Shown here piece by piece: positions 26,945-34,892 of a stretch of DNA of 35,896 nt. Location of the stretch: NCBI GenBank assembly GCA_040880125.1, contig JBBDJB010000019.1, positions 1 to 35,896 of the forward strand, in the 5' to 3' direction. Under the pieces are notes generated by a model. The model saw nothing but the letters and a program-made list of their open reading frames with translations. It did no database searches and was not told the origin of the DNA. Source of the DNA: JBBDJB01 sp040880125. Its GTDB lineage: Bacteria; Planctomycetota; Planctomycetia; Pirellulales; JBBDJB01. The position numbers and the translations under genes are program-made. The first letter of the stretch is position 1. Each line of letters begins with the position of its first letter.

Positions 26945-29394
26945 TGATTCACCAAGTGCTTCCGATCACGATGGCGGCCCTGGCCATGCTCGGCACATTT
27001 CTGCTGGGCGTGGGCGAGGGAAATATGGTTCTGCCCATCTTGATGGTGGCCGTGGTCATCACCTCGGTCTACTTCACGGATATCAAACGGGTCTTCCGCT
27101 TGAACCGCAATCTTGCCAATGGGGCCGCGCTGATCGCCGCCTCGATTGCCCTGGTGCAGTTCGTTGACCAGAGCCAGGGCAGCCAGCTTTTGGCCATCGC
27201 AAATCTGCTCGTGTACCTGCAGATCGTGCTACTGTTTCAGGAGAAGAACGTCCGTGTCTACGGTCACCTGATCATGCTCAGCATGCTGCAAGCGGTGGTG
27301 GCGGCAGCGCTGGACTTGTCCGTCTGGTGCGGCATGCTGCTGATCGTCTATCTCGCCTTGGCACTTGTGACGTTGACGCTGCTGTTCGTCTATCGCGAAA
27401 CCAGCCGCTACTTACCGAAGTCGACCGACAGCCAGCCGCCGGCAAGGGCCGCCACGTTGCACTTCACCGCCAGTGAGCCGGAACACGTCGTCCAGCGGGT
27501 TTCGGTATGGGGCCTGCCGCGGATGACGGCAAGCGTGGTCATGACCACGCTGCTGGTGACCGTGGCGGTGTTTTATGTCACTCCGCGCCGCGGATCGCCG
27601 GGCGAAACGCTCGTCGATCGGCAAAGCGTCGTCGGCTTTTCCGAGACGGTGCGCCTGGGCGAGCTCGACTCGATTGCCCAGAATCCGGAACGCGTGATGA
27701 GCGTTCAGTTTCTGGATTCGATCAGCGGCGAGCCCTTCCGGCCGCAAAGCGGTCCGCTGATGCGCGGCTCCGTCGTAACTCAGTATGACGCCGAAAACCG
27801 CGAGTGGCAGCAGACCGGCTGGCGGCCGTCCGGGGCCGAACCAGGTTTGGAGCACGGCGAACAGTTCGGGCTGGAAGCAGCCCTGAGGACGGGCGGGGTA
27901 CGGCAGGAGATTCTGCTCGAACCGCTGAACCAACGAGTGGTCTTTAGCGTCTTTCCGCCGCTGAACATGGACGACAGACGCATCCAATACGACGCAAAGG
28001 ACCAGCAGATCGTCCGCCGCGGGCATGCACGCCGGCAAATGCAGATCTCGCTCGTCACGCTAGGATTTCAAGGCACCCAACAGGCGGCGGTTTCGCCGCA
28101 GACGGAAGTGCTACCCTCGGAACTGGGCTACGGCGAGCGGCAGCTCCGCCTTTATCTCGAGGAGTGCCGTAGCATTGCACCGACCGACCGGTCGCGCTTC
28201 ACCGGGTTGGCCGAAGCCGCCGAGCAGGCCCTCGAGCAGGCTGGTGTCCCGCGGCTGCCCGATGCCGGCGAGGGCGAACCTCAGTACGATCCATTTCTCG
28301 CCTCCCGCGCTTTAGAGGCATACCTCCGCGACAGCGGCCGATTTGTCTACTCCCTCGCGCCTCCGCAGCGGGATCCCACGATCGATCCAGTGGAAGACTT
28401 TATCGTCAACAATCCCAGCGGACACTGCGAGTACTTCGCCAGCGCAATGACGCTGATGCTCCGCAGTGTGGGGATTTCGTCGCGGATGGTGATCGGCTTT
28501 CGAGCGAGCGAATGGAACTCGCTCTTAGAGGCATACGTCGTCCGTCAATTGCACGCCCACACTTGGGTGGAAGCATACCTTCCGCCGGAGGTCATCACTC
28601 GTCACGATCTGCGGATGAAGCAACTCCCCTGGGTAAGCGAAGGCGGCGACAGCGGCTCAATCACCCGCGGCGGCTGGCTTCTTCTCGACCCCACCGCGAC
28701 GGAGACGGACGGCGCTGCCATCACCGAAGTCGGCTTGATGGCCCGGTTCCGTGAGATGGCCAGCTATATGGAAGTCGCCTGGTCGAACTGGGTGCTGGGG
28801 CTCGACGCCGAGCGCCAGCAGCAGGCGATCTACGCGCCGCTGGTCGACGCCTATCGAGCGATCGTCGGGGTGACCTTCGGCGACGAGCCGCCGGCGGCCA
28901 AGCTTCGCCGCATCGCCCGCATCGTGGGCTCCGCCTTCTCGGGCTGGATGCAGGGCAACTGGTTTAGTTGGCGCGGCGGGCTGGTCGCGATGCTGTTGTG
29001 CCTGATGCTGGTGGGCATGTACAAGTCGATCCGCTGGATTGGTCGGCTTCTCGGGCGGCTGCTGTCGCGGACCGGCGATCGTATCGCCGCGCGGGCCGTC
29101 GTACAGGTGGCGTTTAATCGCCGCATGCTGCGACTTCTTGAGCGTCACGGATTGAAGCGACCGGCTGGCCAGACGCCGCTCGAGTTTGCGATGGCGGTCA
29201 GCGGACAGTTCGCCGCTTCGCCCGAGCTGCGCGCCGCCGCGCCCCTTCCGCGGCAGTTGGTCGAGGCGTTCTACCGCGTTCGCTACGGCGGCCGGCCCCT
29301 GGACAAGCAGGAAGCCCAGGCGGTAGAACAAGCGCTAAGCGAACTTGAAGCGGCACTGACGTCGCGTTCGCGCCGGCCGGCAGCGGCCCGCTAA
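26941..29394 (+). CDS. TgpA-like transglutaminase membrane protein (DUF3488/TGc/DUF4129), 817 aa
   Basis: Seven hydrophobic helices fill the first 200-odd residues (DUF3488-type, e.g. ALVTLTLLFV, ASVVMTTLLVTVAVFYV). A large extracytoplasmic part follows with the transglutaminase core: Cys496 in NPSGHCEYFASAMTLMLRSVGI, His540 in LHAHTWVEA, Asp583 in LLLDPTA, a complete catalytic triad. A last helix (RGGLVAMLLCLMLVGMY, about 678-695) precedes a cytoplasmic DUF4129-like tail. TgpA of Pseudomonas is an essential membrane transglutaminase; the substrate in planctomycetes, whose peptidoglycan and protein coats differ, is unknown. ATG 26941 overlaps the DUF58 stop, so the two are translationally coupled. 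Confidence 0.93.
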   Translation: MMIHQVLPITMAALAMLGTFLLGVGEGNMVLPILMVAVVITSVYFTDIKRVFRLNRNLANGAALIAASIALVQFVDQSQGSQLLAIANLLVYLQIVLLFQEKNVRVYGHLIMLSMLQAVVAAALDLSVWCGMLLIVYLALALVTLTLLFVYRETSRYLPKSTDSQPPARAATLHFTASEPEHVVQRVSVWGLPRMTASVVMTTLLVTVAVFYVTPRRGSPGETLVDRQSVVGFSETVRLGELDSIAQNPERVMSVQFLDSISGEPFRPQSGPLMRGSVVTQYDAENREWQQTGWRPSGAEPGLEHGEQFGLEAALRTGGVRQEILLEPLNQRVVFSVFPPLNMDDRRIQYDAKDQQIVRRGHARRQMQISLVTLGFQGTQQAAVSPQTEVLPSELGYGERQLRLYLEECRSIAPTDRSRFTGLAEAAEQALEQAGVPRLPDAGEGEPQYDPFLASRALEAYLRDSGRFVYSLAPPQRDPTIDPVEDFIVNNPSGHCEYFASAMTLMLRSVGISSRMVIGFRASEWNSLLEAYVVRQLHAHTWVEAYLPPEVITRHDLRMKQLPWVSEGGDSGSITRGGWLLLDPTATETDGAAITEVGLMARFREMASYMEVAWSNWVLGLDAERQQQAIYAPLVDAYRAIVGVTFGDEPPAAKLRRIARIVGSAFSGWMQGNWFSWRGGLVAMLLCLMLVGMYKSIRWIGRLLGRLLSRTGDRIAARAVVQVAFNRRMLRLLERHGLKRPAGQTPLEFAMAVSGQFAASPELRAAAPLPRQLVEAFYRVRYGGRPLDKQEAQAVEQALSELEAALTSRSRRPAAAR

Positions 29395-29441
29395 AAATTT
29401 ACGCGTGTCGGTGTACCTGGCCGGAAAGCACTCCGCTGTTT

Positions 29442-29459
29442 CCAAGCTTGCACGCTTGG
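29442..29459. repeat. Small palindrome CCAAGC-N6-GCTTGG
   Basis: CCAAGC (29442-29447) and GCTTGG (29454-29459) are perfect reverse complements. Located in the 107-bp gap before the YchF-like gene. No T-run follows on either strand, so it is not a typical terminator; it may be a dispersed repeat element. Confidence 0.4.
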
Positions 29460-29501
29460 CTATCCCCGCTTCCAACTCCATTTCGCGCGCGACACTCCTT
29501 C

Positions 29502-30533
29502 ATGAAGATTGGCATCGTCGGCTATCAAGGCTCGGGGAAGAGTTCGTTGTTTGAGTGGCTCACCGGCGTGGCGGCCGATCCGGCCAAGGCGCACCAAAGC
29601 CAGGTCGCCATGGCGCCGGTCATCGATCCGCGGGTCGCCGACCTCTGCGAGATTTACGATCCGAAAAAGGTCTCGCACGCGTCGCTGGAGTTGGTCGATA
29701 CGCCCGGCTTGTCGCACTCGCACGAGGGGAACCCGGCGAGGCTGGGGTTGATACGCGAGGCCGGATGCCTGGTCGTGGTCGTGGCGGCGTTCGACGGATC
29801 CAATCCGGCGGCCGAGCTATCCCGCTTTCAGGAAGACCTGCTGCTGGCCGACCTAGAGATCGTCAGCGGCCGGGTCGAGCGGTTGCGGGAGTCGGTTAAA
29901 AAGCCCCGCCCCACCCGAGAAGCCGAGATGGCCGAGCTCGCCGCGCTGGAGCCGTTGGTGACGGCGCTGGAGTCGGGCAGACCGCTGACCGAGCTTACCC
30001 TTGCGGACGAACAGCAGCGTGCCACGCGCAGCTTTCGTCTGCTCACCGAAAAGCCGCGGCTGGTGGTGGTCAACGTCGCCGACGACGAAAGCGAGCCCGA
30101 GCGGCACGCCGCGGCCGCGTCCGAATGGGCCACTGAAGTGATCGCCGCGCCCGTTGGATTGCAACTCGAGTTGGCCCGGCTCTCGGACGACGACCGGGCG
30201 GAAATGATCCAGGAGATGGATCTTACACTATACGACCGGCAGGATATCCTTCGGGCGATCCTCCGCGCTTCCGGGCAGATGCTCTTTTTTACCGCCGGCG
30301 AGAAGGAGGTACGCACCTGGCTGCTGCCGCAGGGGGGCACCGCCGTGGAAGCCGCGGGCACGATCCATACCGACCTGGCACGCGGCTTCATTCGTGCGGA
30401 AATCATGTCCTGCGTGGATCTCACTCGGCTGGGCAGCGAACGCGACGTGAAGGCCGCCGGACTGGCCCGCCAAGAGCCGAAGGACTACGTCATCCAGGAC
30501 GGCGACACGCTCAACATCAAGTTCAGCGTTTGA
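29502..30533 (+). CDS. Divergent YchF-like (Obg-type) P-loop NTPase with DUF933 domain, 343 aa
   Basis: YchF/Ola1 NTPases bind ribosomes and, unlike relatives, favour ATP. The order is the family's: P-loop GYQGSGKSS (7-15), DPRVADLCEIYDPKK (42-56) in place of the usual MPDPRLDQLAE segment, G3 DTPG (66-69), coiled-coil helices (about 110-165), LVVVNVADDE at the base-recognition site (family: NVNE-like), and a C-terminal DUF933/TGS domain (RTWLLPQGGTAVEAAG, IHTDLARGFIRAEIM, KDYVIQDGDTLNIKF). It is about 20 residues shorter than YchF (363), and its switch I segment (ADPAKAHQSQVAMAPVIDP) is unlike the NFPFCTIEPN of canonical YchF, so it is probably a paralogue. ATG 29502 has no strong ribosome binding site but opens directly at the first strand. 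Confidence 0.88.
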   Translation: MKIGIVGYQGSGKSSLFEWLTGVAADPAKAHQSQVAMAPVIDPRVADLCEIYDPKKVSHASLELVDTPGLSHSHEGNPARLGLIREAGCLVVVVAAFDGSNPAAELSRFQEDLLLADLEIVSGRVERLRESVKKPRPTREAEMAELAALEPLVTALESGRPLTELTLADEQQRATRSFRLLTEKPRLVVVNVADDESEPERHAAAASEWATEVIAAPVGLQLELARLSDDDRAEMIQEMDLTLYDRQDILRAILRASGQMLFFTAGEKEVRTWLLPQGGTAVEAAGTIHTDLARGFIRAEIMSCVDLTRLGSERDVKAAGLARQEPKDYVIQDGDTLNIKFSV

Positions 30534-30565
30534 CCACCAGCAGCACAGACGCCACCAGCAGCACA
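30534..30565. repeat. Two 14-bp direct repeats right after the YchF-like stop
   Basis: CCACCAGCAGCACA occurs at 30534-30547 and 30552-30565, separated by GACG (18-bp period). The first copy follows the TGA stop immediately. Confidence 0.8.
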
Positions 30566-30956
30566 AATGCTTGCTCCGCGTACGCCATCTTTGAGACTAA
30601 CTCATGATGGCACCGGCACGCGTGTGTGTGTCGTGCCTCTGTTCCAAACGTGACACAGACCTGTCTGTGTCCTTCAGTTTGCCCTTACCAGTCCGGTCCA
30701 CGCGGTCGCGAAGATCCGCCGCTTTACGCTGCATGATTGTAAATCCTGCAACACCTACGACGCCATGGTTCAGCTTTTCGCACGGGCGGCGGATTTTTTT
30801 GCTCTTTGCGAAAATCCTCTAAAGGTTTTCAATGGCACGCCTTAACCCCTGAAAGGCGCGAGCCGCAGCCGGCCCGCCAACTGCCTTGGCATGCGGGTCG
30901 CACCGGCAGATGCGTCCAGAGGTTTCGACCCAGGAAAGGATTCCGGGAGAAAAGTT
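30566..30956. other. Intergenic region upstream of the 92-aa membrane protein
   Basis: Together with the preceding repeats this is a 423-bp gap. It contains a GT run (about 30621-30630), a 20-bp palindrome at 30652-30671, and an AT-rich stretch (30780-30830: GGATTTTTTTGCTCTTTGCG, then GAAAATCC...GGTTTTC with a bulge). The AT-rich part could be the promoter of the 92-aa protein or an end structure; I cannot decide. A 72-codon frame here (30604-30822) has no signs of coding. Confidence 0.45.
30652..30671. repeat. 20-bp perfect palindrome, GACACAGAC-CT-GTCTGTGTC
   Basis: The two 9-bp arms are exact reverse complements separated by CT. The symmetry suits a dimeric DNA-binding protein; the stem is too tight for a classical hairpin terminator and has no U-tract. 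Confidence 0.75.
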
Positions 30957-31235
30957 ATGATGGAGTTAGTGGGTTCGCCCCTTTGGTGGACGTTCGGGGC
31001 CGTGCAGATTGGGGGGCTAGTGGCTGCGTGGCTGACGCGGCTCAGTCAGGGGCAAAGCTGTCAGTCGTGCTGTCAGTGGGCCTTTTTGGTAGCCCTCTCG
31101 ATGGTCGCCATCACGACCATGGCGTCGGTCATAGCCGACAACGGATCGTGGGTAGTGCCGGCCGGGACGCTCTCGATCATGATTCTCGCCGCCACCTGCG
31201 ATTTTCGGCAGCATCAGCCGGCGTCACAACATTGA
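30957..31235 (+). CDS. Small membrane protein of unknown function, 92 aa
   Basis: Three hydrophobic segments: LWWTFGAVQIGGLVAAWLT (residues 9-27), WAFLVALSMVAITTMASVIA (about 41-60) and WVVPAGTLSIMILAATCDF (about 66-84). The stretch between the first two has a CQSCC cluster (SQGQSCQSCCQ), three cysteines at a membrane edge, which could bind metal or form disulfides. No family I can name. GGGAG 7 bases before ATG 30957 supports the start; a second ATG follows directly. Lies between the YchF-like and YXWGXW genes but with wide gaps on both sides, so likely independent. Confidence 0.7.
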   Translation: MMELVGSPLWWTFGAVQIGGLVAAWLTRLSQGQSCQSCCQWAFLVALSMVAITTMASVIADNGSWVVPAGTLSIMILAATCDFRQHQPASQH

Positions 31236-31544
31236 GCCGCGGCCATCGCACAGGCGGCTCGTCCAGACGTGTCCGTGAGGGGCCGCTAGGGTCCGGGTTG
31301 CGTGACATCAAACGTGTCGCAATACAAATCAATCTGACGACACTCCTCGGCTATTCTCGCCCGGGCATTTACGGCCGCCTCGAGCAAAACTCCGGCTTTT
31401 CGCGATACTCCGCAGCTTCGCCCGAACACTGGCATGCAGTTTGCCCGTAGTGATGGAGGAAGCGCATATCGCCCGCCTTTCCATTCGGCGGCGAAGACGT
31501 CGCGACGCGACGATGTGCGGCATCCGACCGGGGGGGAATTAACG
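31236..31544. other. Intergenic region before the YXWGXW protein, 309 bp
   Basis: Presumed 5' region of the YXWGXW gene. I see no recognisable promoter pair, riboswitch or strong hairpin. A G-run with GGGGGGAA (31531-31538) lies 6-7 bases before the ATG at 31545 and serves as ribosome binding site. Confidence 0.5.
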
Positions 31545-33983
31545 ATGCATATAAATAAATCGCGTGCCTGGCGGACTGGCATCCTGGCGACCGCGCTTGG
31601 CGGGGTCGTCGCAATTGGAATTGCTCCCGCCCAGGAATTGATCGAACCGTCACCGGAGTTGCAGGCGCCGACTGACGCAGACGTCGAGCCGATGCTCCGC
31701 GGCCCACTTCACGAGGCATTCGCGCAACCGACCGGGTCCGAGGCAGAACCGGGCTTGCTTGTGACTGCGCAGCCCCCCGAACCCATTGAGGAGATACCTC
31801 CGGAGATTCAGCCCGAGGGCGAGAATGTCGAGTGGGTCTCCGGCTACTGGCACTGGGACGAAGAACTCGACGATTACCTTTGGGTCAGCGGAGCCTGGCG
31901 TGTGATGCCGCCGGATCGGCGCTGGGTGCCTGGCTATTGGGACCAGGTCGATGGCGGCTATCAGTGGGTTTCCGGTTTTTGGGCGCCGCTCGAAGTGCAA
32001 GAGGTGGAGTACCTTCCTCAGCCACCGGCCACGCTGGAAACCGGCCCGACGAGCGTGGCGCCGGCGGACGACTATTATTGGATCGACGGCTGCTGGATCT
32101 ACCAGGCCAATCGCTACGCATGGCGGCCTGGCTATTGGGCTCAGTACTACCCCGGCTGGGTCTGGATGCCTGCCCACTATAACCGGACACCGGTCGGATA
32201 CATCTACACCAGCGGCTACTGGGACTACCCCTGGGCCAGCCGCGGGCAGTTGTATGCACCGGTGTACTTCCACCGTCACGTTTACACCAGGCCCGGCTAC
32301 TATTATTCGCCCAGCGTGCACATCGACGTCGGAAACATCTTTCTCCATTTGTTCGTCCACCCGCGCCGCAACTTTTACTACTGGGGTAATTACTACGGCA
32401 ATCGTTATCGCACGGCGGGGTTTTATCCCTGGTACGACTACAACCAGCGGTTCCGCCGCGACTCGCTTTACAAGTACTACGACGTCCACTATCGGCATCG
32501 CAACATCGACTTCTCGCACCGGATGCGCGGTTGGCACGACTATTATGCAAGACATGAAGATCGCCGGCCGCCTCGCTCCTGGCGCGACCACGACCGCTTC
32601 GCCCAGCGCGTCGACCGGGACTCGCACGGCCGCCACTCCGTGCTCGGTCGGTCCGTTCACCAGGTGGCGCGGGAAGCCGGATCGTCGGATCGCTTCCGCA
32701 GGCTCAGCGACCAGCAGCGTCGCGAGATCGCGCAGTCGGATCGTTGGCGAGAGCTGTCACAAAGTCGTCGGTCGGTTGAGGGTACACGAGGTCGCGGTGG
32801 TGCCGGTCGTGGGCCGGGAGATCGCGACCGCGATCGCGTAGCGGCGAGGCTGCCGCTGCCGGATGCGGGCGAAGCTCGCCAGCGCCGCCCCGGAAACCGT
32901 CCTCAGATCGAACGTCCACAGGGCGTACGGCGCGAGGACGGTCAAGGCCGGCCCGATATCGCTGACCGAGACGGCCGACCGGCGGATGCGCGGCGACGTG
33001 CTGCGGAAGCCCGCCGCTCCGACTTGCAAGGTCGCTCAGTAGAAACCAGGCGGCCCGCAGACGCGCAAGGCCGTTCCGGCGTAGAGCGTGCTGCCGAAGA
33101 GCGCCGCAACGCCCAACGACGGGCAGTCGAATCGCGAGGCCGTGGCCCTGGAGACGTTCAGCGCCGCGCTGCCGAAGCCGGCCCCGACGCCCAGCGTAGA
33201 GCGGCCGAGTCGGGACGGCCCAGCGACCTACAGCGTCGCGCGGCCGAACAGCGACGGAGCGACCCCCAGCGCCGTCCGGATAACCAGGGCCGGGCTGTAC
33301 AGAGGCCGGAAGTCCGAGGCAACGTGCAGCGGCCCGGCTTTGAGCGCCGGCCGGAGACGACCGGACGCGGGGACGGGGTGCAACGTCCAGATGCAGCCAG
33401 CCGCAGGCCAACGCCGGACCGCGGCCCGCAGGTGCGCCAGCCCAGCGTCCAGCGACCCGATGTGCAGCGTCGCGTCGAGCAACCTCGGCCAGAGAGGGCG
33501 TCGCGGCCGAACGTTCAGCAAGGTCGGCCCTCCGTCGAGCGCGGCAACTCGGATCGCGGTCCGCGGGCATCAGCCCGACCGCCCGGATCGTTCCGCGGCG
33601 GGAACACGGTCGCCCGGCCGCGTCTGGACTCGCGCCCGAGCGTAACGCGTCAGCCGCAGCGCTCGCCTCAACAGTCGGCCCGAGCCGGGGTGACCCGCTC
33701 TCGCCCGGCCCCCAGCGTGAGCCGCCCGTCGTCGCGACCATCGTTCTCTCGGCCCAGCGCCGAGCGGCGGAGCATTGAACGTCCGGCACCACGCTCCCGG
33801 CCGTCGATCCAGCGGCCTTCGCCGTCGCGCTCCACGCCGTCGATCAACCGGTCCGAGTCGCGTCCACGGCCGAGCGTTTCGCGCCCCTCGCGCAGCTCAG
33901 GACCATCGGCGTCTAGCCGCGGCGGCGGCCGGTCGCGCGGCGAGTCGTCCCGCAACCGCGGCGGTGGCCGTGACCGAGACTGA
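31545..33983 (+). CDS. Exported YXWGXW-repeat protein with an arginine-rich low-complexity tail, 812 aa
   Basis: Signal peptide (1-30, cleavage near APAQ|E). Residues about 95-235 hold several aromatic repeats of the YXWGXW type: WVSGYWHWD, WVSGAWRV, WVPGYWDQ, WVSGFWAP, WRPGYWAQ, and similar. A Tyr/His/Arg-rich zone follows (about 240-370). The last 400 residues or so are almost free of hydrophobics and rich in Arg, Ser, Pro and Gln, with degenerate units such as QRRAAE, RPDVQRR and RPSVSRPS. YXWGXW proteins are widespread in planctomycetes and unexplained; this tail would be strongly cationic and disordered. The frame is intact with no sign of a shift, though the GC-rich tail also leaves long open frames in other readings. 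ATG 31545 is chosen for its signal peptide and purine-rich ribosome site. Confidence 0.8.
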   Translation: MHINKSRAWRTGILATALGGVVAIGIAPAQELIEPSPELQAPTDADVEPMLRGPLHEAFAQPTGSEAEPGLLVTAQPPEPIEEIPPEIQPEGENVEWVSGYWHWDEELDDYLWVSGAWRVMPPDRRWVPGYWDQVDGGYQWVSGFWAPLEVQEVEYLPQPPATLETGPTSVAPADDYYWIDGCWIYQANRYAWRPGYWAQYYPGWVWMPAHYNRTPVGYIYTSGYWDYPWASRGQLYAPVYFHRHVYTRPGYYYSPSVHIDVGNIFLHLFVHPRRNFYYWGNYYGNRYRTAGFYPWYDYNQRFRRDSLYKYYDVHYRHRNIDFSHRMRGWHDYYARHEDRRPPRSWRDHDRFAQRVDRDSHGRHSVLGRSVHQVAREAGSSDRFRRLSDQQRREIAQSDRWRELSQSRRSVEGTRGRGGAGRGPGDRDRDRVAARLPLPDAGEARQRRPGNRPQIERPQGVRREDGQGRPDIADRDGRPADARRRAAEARRSDLQGRSVETRRPADAQGRSGVERAAEERRNAQRRAVESRGRGPGDVQRRAAEAGPDAQRRAAESGRPSDLQRRAAEQRRSDPQRRPDNQGRAVQRPEVRGNVQRPGFERRPETTGRGDGVQRPDAASRRPTPDRGPQVRQPSVQRPDVQRRVEQPRPERASRPNVQQGRPSVERGNSDRGPRASARPPGSFRGGNTVARPRLDSRPSVTRQPQRSPQQSARAGVTRSRPAPSVSRPSSRPSFSRPSAERRSIERPAPRSRPSIQRPSPSRSTPSINRSESRPRPSVSRPSRSSGPSASSRGGGRSRGESSRNRGGGRDRD

Positions 33984-34028
33984 GACCACAGCGGCGTAGA
34001 CAATCCGCGCGGTGCTCATATTCGACCA

Positions 34029-34892
34029 CTAACCGTGCCCATTTACTCCACTCAGCGACTCGACCAAAGCACGTACCAGTACCCCTAATCTCTGTTCGGT
34101 TGCCTCCGCCACAGTCAACACATCGTGTGCTGACGTCTTCTGCGGAGCATCCGGTAGACCGCTGTTGGTGATCGCGCACAGTCCCAGCACCCGCATGCCC
34201 GCCTCCGCCGCCACCACCACCTCCGGCACGGTCGACATGCCGACGGCATCACCGCCGATCCGTCGCAGCATGCGGTACTCCGCCCGCGTCTCGTAGTTCG
34301 GGCCGAGCACTCCCACGTACACACCCCGAGCGAGGTCGAACCCCTCGCGCCGCGCGGCGGTCGCAACAATCTCTCCCAGCTTTCCATCGTAAGGCGACCG
34401 TCGCCAAGCTCGCCGCCGCGGCGTCTCTTCGCGTCGGCCAGCCATCGGGCCGGCGAACATCAGGTCGATGTGGTCCTCGATCAGCATCACGTCGCCCGGC
34501 CGCAGCCGCGGGTGCAGTCCCCCCGCCGCGCTGAGCACGACCAGCGTCTCCGCGCCGAGTGCATGCGCCAGCCGCGCCGGTGCCGCTGCATCACTCAACT
34601 GATGCCCTTCATACAAATGCAGCCGCCCCTGAAACGCCGCGACCGGAACACCCGCCCAGCGGCCGCATACCAGCCGTCCGCAATGTCCAGGCGCCGTCGT
34701 CGTCGCCAAGCCGGGCAATTCGTCAAAGTCCAGCACCGCTTCGACGTCGATACGATCGGCCACGCCGCCCAATCCGGAACCGAGCACAACCGCCACGCGC
34801 GGCGTGATGTTCCACACCTGACGCACAGCCGCGGACGCTCGTTGCAACGATTGATCATGTTCCACTTCGTCGATTTCCGCCGGCTGTCGCAT
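34029..34892 (-). CDS. Purine nucleoside phosphorylase paralogue A (Asn at the base-specificity site), 287 aa
   Basis: Trimeric-type PNP (phosphorolysis of purine nucleosides to base and ribose-1-phosphate). Seen: VVLGSGLGG (35-43, phosphate loop), FQGRLHLYEGH (87-97), IEDHIDLM (138-145), GPNYETRAE (197-205) with Glu205, GMSTVPEVVVA (218-228), and ITN with Asn243, the residue (also 243 in human PNP) that selects 6-oxopurines. It lacks the NPLxGxND loop present in its neighbour and has instead an Arg-rich insertion (RREETPRRRAWRRSP, 153-167). Normal length. Start ATG 34892 overlaps the stop of the paralogue upstream (TGATG), so the two are coupled. The frame extends further back to 35189 but only as an overlap with the other gene. 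Confidence 0.88.
   Translation of the reverse strand: MRQPAEIDEVEHDQSLQRASAAVRQVWNITPRVAVVLGSGLGGVADRIDVEAVLDFDELPGLATTTAPGHCGRLVCGRWAGVPVAAFQGRLHLYEGHQLSDAAAPARLAHALGAETLVVLSAAGGLHPRLRPGDVMLIEDHIDLMFAGPMAGRREETPRRRAWRRSPYDGKLGEIVATAARREGFDLARGVYVGVLGPNYETRAEYRMLRRIGGDAVGMSTVPEVVVAAEAGMRVLGLCAITNSGLPDAPQKTSAHDVLTVAEATEQRLGVLVRALVESLSGVNGHG

Noticed and set aside
32704..33792. Long open frame (362 codons) on the minus strand opposite the YXWGXW tail
   Set aside because: Arises from the Arg/Pro/Ser-rich codon pattern on the other strand; no start context or domain, while the plus-strand frame continues a protein with a signal peptide.
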